Assembly: GCA_030266015.1 (NCBI GenBank)
Contig: JAJDHD010000015.1
Coordinates: 1-51,039, forward strand
DNA from: Christensenellaceae bacterium OttesenSCG-928-K19
GTDB lineage: Bacteria > Bacillota > Clostridia > Christensenellales > Christensenellaceae
Reading direction: 5' to 3'
DNA: 51,039 nucleotides
The position numbers and the translations under genes were made by a program. The notes beneath the pieces were generated by a model that was not told where the DNA came from, ran no database searches, and saw only the letters and a program-made list of their open reading frames with translations. The stretch's first letter is position 1. Each line of letters starts with the position of its first letter. Positions 50,898 to 51,039 of the stretch are shown here, in pieces.

Positions 50898-51039
50898 TTG
50901 AATAAAACTGAACTCGTAGCTGCTGTGGCAGCAAAAGCCGGTCTCTCGAAGAAAGACGCAGATGCAGCAGTGGCTGCTTTTTCTGAGAGTATCATTGAAG
51001 AACTGAAAAAGGGCGGAAAGGTGCAGATCGTAGGATTTG
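50898..51039 (+). CDS. hup: HU family DNA-binding protein (cut by the window end)
   Basis: The first 47 residues are present: MNKTELVAAVAAKAGLSKKD, then a helical segment and GKVQIVGF. The start is TTG 50898 behind AAAGGAGG. The beta-arm and C-terminus lie outside the window. An HU gene after mazG is common in clostridia, so this is probably the chromosomal housekeeping copy, while the one at 1.1 kb belongs to the island. Confidence 0.95.
   Translation, partial: MNKTELVAAVAAKAGLSKKDADAAVAAFSESIIEELKKGGKVQIVGF

Overview
The window looks like chromosome from a low-to-moderate GC anaerobic Bacillota, most likely a clostridial lineage. The evidence is a core block in the Bacillus/Clostridium order (purR, spoVG, glmU, pth, a lipoprotein gene, mfd, prsA-like, spoVB-like, mazG, HU), an NfnAB-type electron-bifurcating transhydrogenase pair, a ferritin, a MetA-type homoserine acyltransferase with the Glu that marks acetyl-CoA users, and strong GGAGG ribosome binding sites with sigma-A type promoters.

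Layout. Positions 1-176 hold a 5S rRNA and its terminator. Positions about 177-10000 are an accessory island with the debris of an integrative element: a ParA N-terminus, an NlpC/P60 C-terminus, an HU gene, a VOC-fold protein, an ImmR/ImmA-like repressor and protease pair, a Y-family DNA polymerase, an arsenic cluster (arsR fragment, arsD fragment, ArsD-like protein, arsA, arsP-like permease, Cys-rich small ORFs) and a recombinase. Three genes here are chimeras or truncations: parA joined to nlpC, arsR joined to arsD, and a tyrosine-recombinase N-half joined in frame to a serine-recombinase C-end. They look like internal deletion scars, or possibly collapsed assembly joins.

Positions 10.1-18.3 kb hold an rRNA uracil methyltransferase with a receiver-GGDEF protein (minus strand), then a 2-oxo-acid or acetoin dehydrogenase operon in the order E2, E3, E1, with E1 alpha and beta fused. 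Positions 18.4-27.9 kb carry a GNAT, a CapA-like lipoprotein, ferritin, a MATE-TetR pair with two matching operators, nfnA-nfnB, a non-coding stretch with a candidate structured RNA and a 50-residue peptide gene, and a membrane metallophosphoesterase.

Positions 28.0-32.4 kb are a sulfur amino acid group (cysE, metA, cysK) around an HD-GYP phosphodiesterase. Positions 32.4-37.1 kb carry an ECF sigma factor, a likely anti-sigma factor, a VWA lipoprotein and small proteins of unknown function. Positions 37.1-51.0 kb hold murC and then the purR-to-HU housekeeping block, cut by the window end inside a second HU gene.

How the genes connect: CysE and CysK make cysteine and MetA opens the methionine branch. 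The GGDEF and HD-GYP proteins are opposite arms of c-di-GMP turnover. MurC, GlmU and the SpoVB-like flippase all serve cell-wall precursors. Names rest on visible motifs and remembered family features; no database search was possible.
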